Shown here in pieces: positions 60,567-64,000 of a stretch of 64,000 nucleotides of DNA. The stretch's first letter is position 1. Each line of letters opens with the position of its first letter. The notes under the pieces were generated by a model. It made no database searches. It was not told the DNA's origin and saw nothing but the letters and a program-made list of their open reading frames with translations. Source of the DNA: Termitomyces sp. T153 (taxonomy: Eukaryota; Basidiomycota; Agaricomycetes; Agaricales; Lyophyllaceae); assembly GCA_018296165.2 (NCBI GenBank), contig JACKQL020000016.1, positions 186,001 to 250,000 on the forward strand. Reading direction: 5' to 3'. The translations under genes were made by a program, and so were the position numbers.

Positions 60567-63500
60567 TCAAGCATTTGGGTCAGTCCAGCCTCCAAGAATA
60601 GCTTCACGCAGCAAAATAGTTGAACATGGATCCTCATCCGGGTCTTTCCCTTCCCTCGTAGCCTTCCTAATAAAGTCCTGGATGAAACTGTGCGGGTTCG
60701 ACATCCCGTCCTCTTCTTCCCATGTACAATCCTTAATCGAGTATCTATCGGGGTGATATAAGACGTTAGAAGTCAGATGGTCGAAGAAAGACGAGGCTCA
60801 CCCGTCCCATTTGACAAGCCACATGTACTTCCTCCCTATTCCGCTTGATACCTTGGTATGACGACCGATGATCGCTGTCATGAAAAACTCATCATCTTTC
60901 TTTTGCTCCTTTTCGCAATCGGGGCGTGCGCAGATTATGTTGTCGCTGGGAAGCATAGGATCTGTTAAACATGTTTGACTAATCATCGGACTGCTACCGC
61001 ATAACAGGGCAATACGTACTCGCGCTGTCAAGCAGAGAATGGGCAATCGGTTATAGCTGCATAATGAAAGGAAAAGAACGTACCCGCCACCTGTACATGG
61101 GGGACATATGAACGTCTTCTCACCTATTGCAATGGGATCGTTCGAGTCCATAATACCAATACATCCATAATGGTACCACAGGTAACACCTAGAAATTCAT
61201 GTCAATCCCTCACCGGTATCTTAAAAAAAGAAAGCACCAACTTCTCGCACTCAATGAACTAGAATCCCAACATTAACACCCTCGCACGACTCAGACAAAT
61301 CATTCACATACCTGATTATCAAACTTGTTATCCCCCGACACATTCTTCTGCGGCCAATTCGCACCCACCGGCGGCGCACGCGGTCTCAACTTCTTGTCAT
61401 CCTTCACAGGCGACGTCTTCGTCTTATTACTCGCCAACTTATATCCCTTCTCGTCCTCCTTCTCCCTCTCCTTCCACCTCCCCTTACCTCTCCCGCCAGC
61501 ATGCACACTGGACAACCCAACACTCATCCTCTCGGGCTTCACACGTATCTCCCTTTCCACCTCAACAGCCGCAGACACAGCCGCTTTTTTTCGAGCCCTC
61601 TTCAGAGGCGGCTCCATCTGTTCCGCCGTCGGTGCCTTCCTCTTCCTAACCCTCGTCAAAGCAGCACTCTCCCCCTTCTTCACCTGAAGCTTCTGTAGGA
61701 GATTAATGCGCCGCGTGCCTCTGTTCGAAACGGAACCAGAACCAGAACCAGCAGATGCACTCATACTCGTACTCGCACCCGCACTTGTGCCGGACTCAGT
61801 CTGAGACTTCGAATTCGAACTCGCACCCTCCTTAGACTTCTTCCTAATTACTCTCACCACATCCGACCCAGCATCAGAAAGTTCAGCTTCCGAGACGGAG
61901 TCGAGGACAGAAAGAGGGGACAACGAGCGGGAAGGTACAAAGATCGGCGACGAATGCACGACAATCTTTTCAGATACGGATGTCGGTCGTGGTGTGGCAG
62001 GCGGACGCGTACTGCGGACGACGACCGGACGCATGATCTTGGGTATTTTCTGTGGAGTCGACTTGATTGAAATGATACTACGGTCGCTGTTCTTTCTCTT
62101 CAACTTGTTATAAGGCGTATTAAAAATCGTAGCAGGAGGCCTGGTGAGAGAAGTCGATTCAACAACGGGCATCATCGGACGCACTGACTGGGATTTAGAT
62201 GGAGTTTGGTGAGTGCATTTTGGTGAGGGCGGCGGGGACTCCAGAAAAAGCCTCGAGGACTCGGGTGGTACATCGTCGTGTCGGCTTGATGGCGATTGGG
62301 ATCTTAGTTCTGAGAGTAGGAAGGGCGGTGGAAGGGCTTGTGCTTGAGGCTGCTCGACGTGTTCAAGCACTGTAGTTGCAGGGCCAAAGAGCCTGGGATT
62401 TTCAGGCGAGTCAGAGGTTTGAACAGTGACCATGCGCGAGACCGAGATCTCGGACCCATCATCAGAATTGGGCGTCACGTTGTTTTTGGGCGGAGGTGCG
62501 GATCCTGGCGGAGGCGGGGTCGACACTGGGATGGAGATTGACTCTGCACGGTCAACCCTCGCGATTAGTGGAGAAACGTCGGATTTTGAGTGTGAAGTAG
62601 GACTCGATATGGTAAAGACAGGCCTCTGTTGTGTCGGCTGACTAGGAGACATCGTAGCGGGAACAAAAATAGCTGGTAACGGCGAATGTTTGCGCTTGTG
62701 CGATGCGGGTGCCGATGATGTTGTATTTGGCGAAGGAAGACTATATTGTTCTTGTGGTGGAGGGTCCGCGGAAGCTTCCCTTGACGAGAACAATGTCTCC
62801 CGTAACGCGGCAACATTGCCCTCGGCTGATCTAGGGGACCTAGAGGGAGTAATGGACTTATATTCAGCAATAGCTGGTGCTACCGAATCTGCTAGCGCTG
62901 CGATGCTGTCTTTGATTAGAATAGGGGACCTAGAGGGAATAATGGGGTCGACAAGAGCCGGTGCTACCGAGTCACTCTCGTCCATCTGTACTAGCGCTGC
63001 AGCGCTGTCTTCGATTGGTGTATGTGGCCTAGAGGGAGTGACGGCGATAGTTGGTGCTGCAAAGTCGTTCTCGCGATCTGTTAGTGGACTCGTCAGCAAA
63101 GAAAGATAGATGCAGCGGAAAGGTATTACCATAATCCATTTGTACATGATCGTGAACTGCAGTATAATGTCAATATTCTACCCACGTAGAAAGGTGAGTT
63201 CATACCTTCGTCATCAGTCGATATCTTGACGAGTTGTGGTTGCGACTCGACATCTGGCCAATTATAATGAATATTTTTATCAACGTCGATCATCAATTCA
63301 TCGCCTTCAGAATCTGTCATAAAGGTATTGTCTTCTAGATTGCTGAAGCTATTTATATGAGATCTCAGGTCTACATTGGCCTCTTCAGCATCTACAGGAG
63401 TTTCGGTTTCATTGCAGCTGCTTTCATCTTGAGGAAAAGTTAGACATAGAGTAAAGATAGAGATATTGATTGAAACACACCGAATTCGGTAGTTACTTGC

Positions 63501-63972
63501 GACGACTTGCCGCGGAAGCTGTAGGCACTCCAACGAGGGTAGTCGCTCTCCGAGTCTGAACCCGGCGGGCCTACAGACGTTCGTCAGATTTGCTTTTGTG
63601 CCCAAATTTTGACCCAAAACTCTGCGACTTACGTTCAAAACTTGATGACCTTGACATTCGCTGTAATCGACGTGGAGGAGACGGGGATCGGGGGTTATTA
63701 CCAGCATCTTTGTACTCGGGTAGGACTGGACTCGTCATGATAGGCGGTTCAGACTCCAGGTCCACCACATCGCTAGCCGCATCCTTATATAGCGGTCTTA
63801 CCGGGCTTTGGGGGCGTTCTGGAAGCGGCTCCGGTATGTCGCATGAAGTTGATCTATCTTCATAGATGCGCTGGATGGGGGTCGGAGCACGACCTTCTAT
63901 TGACTCTGGTGGACTTGGGAATGCCTGTACTTCGACGCCATTTACCGTTTTCCGAGCCAGCTGTGACGCCAT
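60567..63972 (-). CDS. Large PHD-like / chromodomain protein
   Basis: A putative chromatin reader of about 1,000 residues. The start at 63,972 (MASQLARKTVNGVEVQAF) lies 29 bp from the window edge; the 5' flank is cut. A long disordered Ser/Pro-rich region (about 61,430-63,100) carries repeated PSRP/PSRSP phrases and basic patches (APTAEQMEPPLKRARKKAA). Then comes a PHD-like zinc region: FIECEKCYLWYHYGCIGI and FICPPC. The first Cys pair of a PHD finger is missing; the sequence there is NWPQKNVSGDNKFDNQ. After CARPDCEKEQ comes a chromodomain (FFMTAIIGRH, KYMWLVKWDGYSIKDCTWEE). It ends GGWTDPNA at 60,567. At least six introns. The histone mark it reads is unknown. Confidence 0.8.
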
Positions 63973-64000
63973 GATTAAATCTAGGGAATTCGATTTAGGT

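Noticed and set aside
61325..63109. Plus-strand frames opposite the PHD-like/chromodomain gene
   Set aside because: They are antisense to a long disordered coding exon with no motifs of their own.

Overview
This window is nuclear DNA of a filamentous basidiomycete, most likely an agaricomycete. The evidence is: many short GT-AG introns (about 50-65 nt), tRNA genes with 9-nt introns, single-copy eukaryotic genes (Swp1, elongin C, Sec20, Nop4, a Tlg1-type syntaxin), and fungal transposon families (RNase H-bearing LINEs, Ty1/copia, Ty3/gypsy, Helitron, DDE elements). I cannot name the species.

Layout. Two transposon blocks, about 1-20,050 and 26,400-42,200, almost lack CG dinucleotides. Two gene islands, about 20,050-26,400 and 42,200-64,000, are CG-rich. 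Block 1 holds, from left to right, a degenerate LINE on the minus strand, unassigned decayed DNA, a chimeric fragment of an O-acetylhomoserine sulfhydrylase gene, a Helitron Rep/helicase, and a copia element. The copia element contains a 2-kb TA-flanked inverted-repeat transposon, which itself contains a CG-rich solo LTR. Next come Helitron debris and two head-to-head tRNA-derived SINE-like units. Block 2 holds a DDE transposase, a gypsy integrase, a mariner-type MITE, LINE pieces, a gypsy gag split by an old copy of the same solo LTR, a short two-LTR element (37,140-39,178), and a LINE RNase H region.

Genes. A unit of tRNA-Asn plus a GH47 alpha-1,2-mannosidase gene is present twice in inverted orientation (20,049-23,544 and 42,459-46,116). 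The two units face each other across the second gene-plus-transposon stretch. A third, divergent GH47 gene (46,426-48,990) follows the right copy. Identity between the arms is patchy, with two near-identical tracts separated by a diverged one, which suggests gene conversion. The left island also carries SWP1 (oligosaccharyltransferase), elongin C and two tRNA-Cys genes. The right island carries an F-box protein, SEC20, NOP4/RBM28, a TLG1-like SNARE and a large PHD-like/chromodomain protein that ends near the window edge. GH47 and SWP1 both belong to N-glycan assembly or trimming; the other genes look like unrelated housekeeping neighbours.

Main point of interest. The window records transposon decay by loss of CG sites. 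The two LTRs of one element carry TG in one copy and CA in the other at six former CG positions. The same LTR family is seen once young (CG intact, target-site duplication CCAG) and once old (CG lost, target-site duplication TTGT). A tRNA-Asn copy sitting on the block edge shows the same kind of decay. All alignments were made by eye; no identities were computed.
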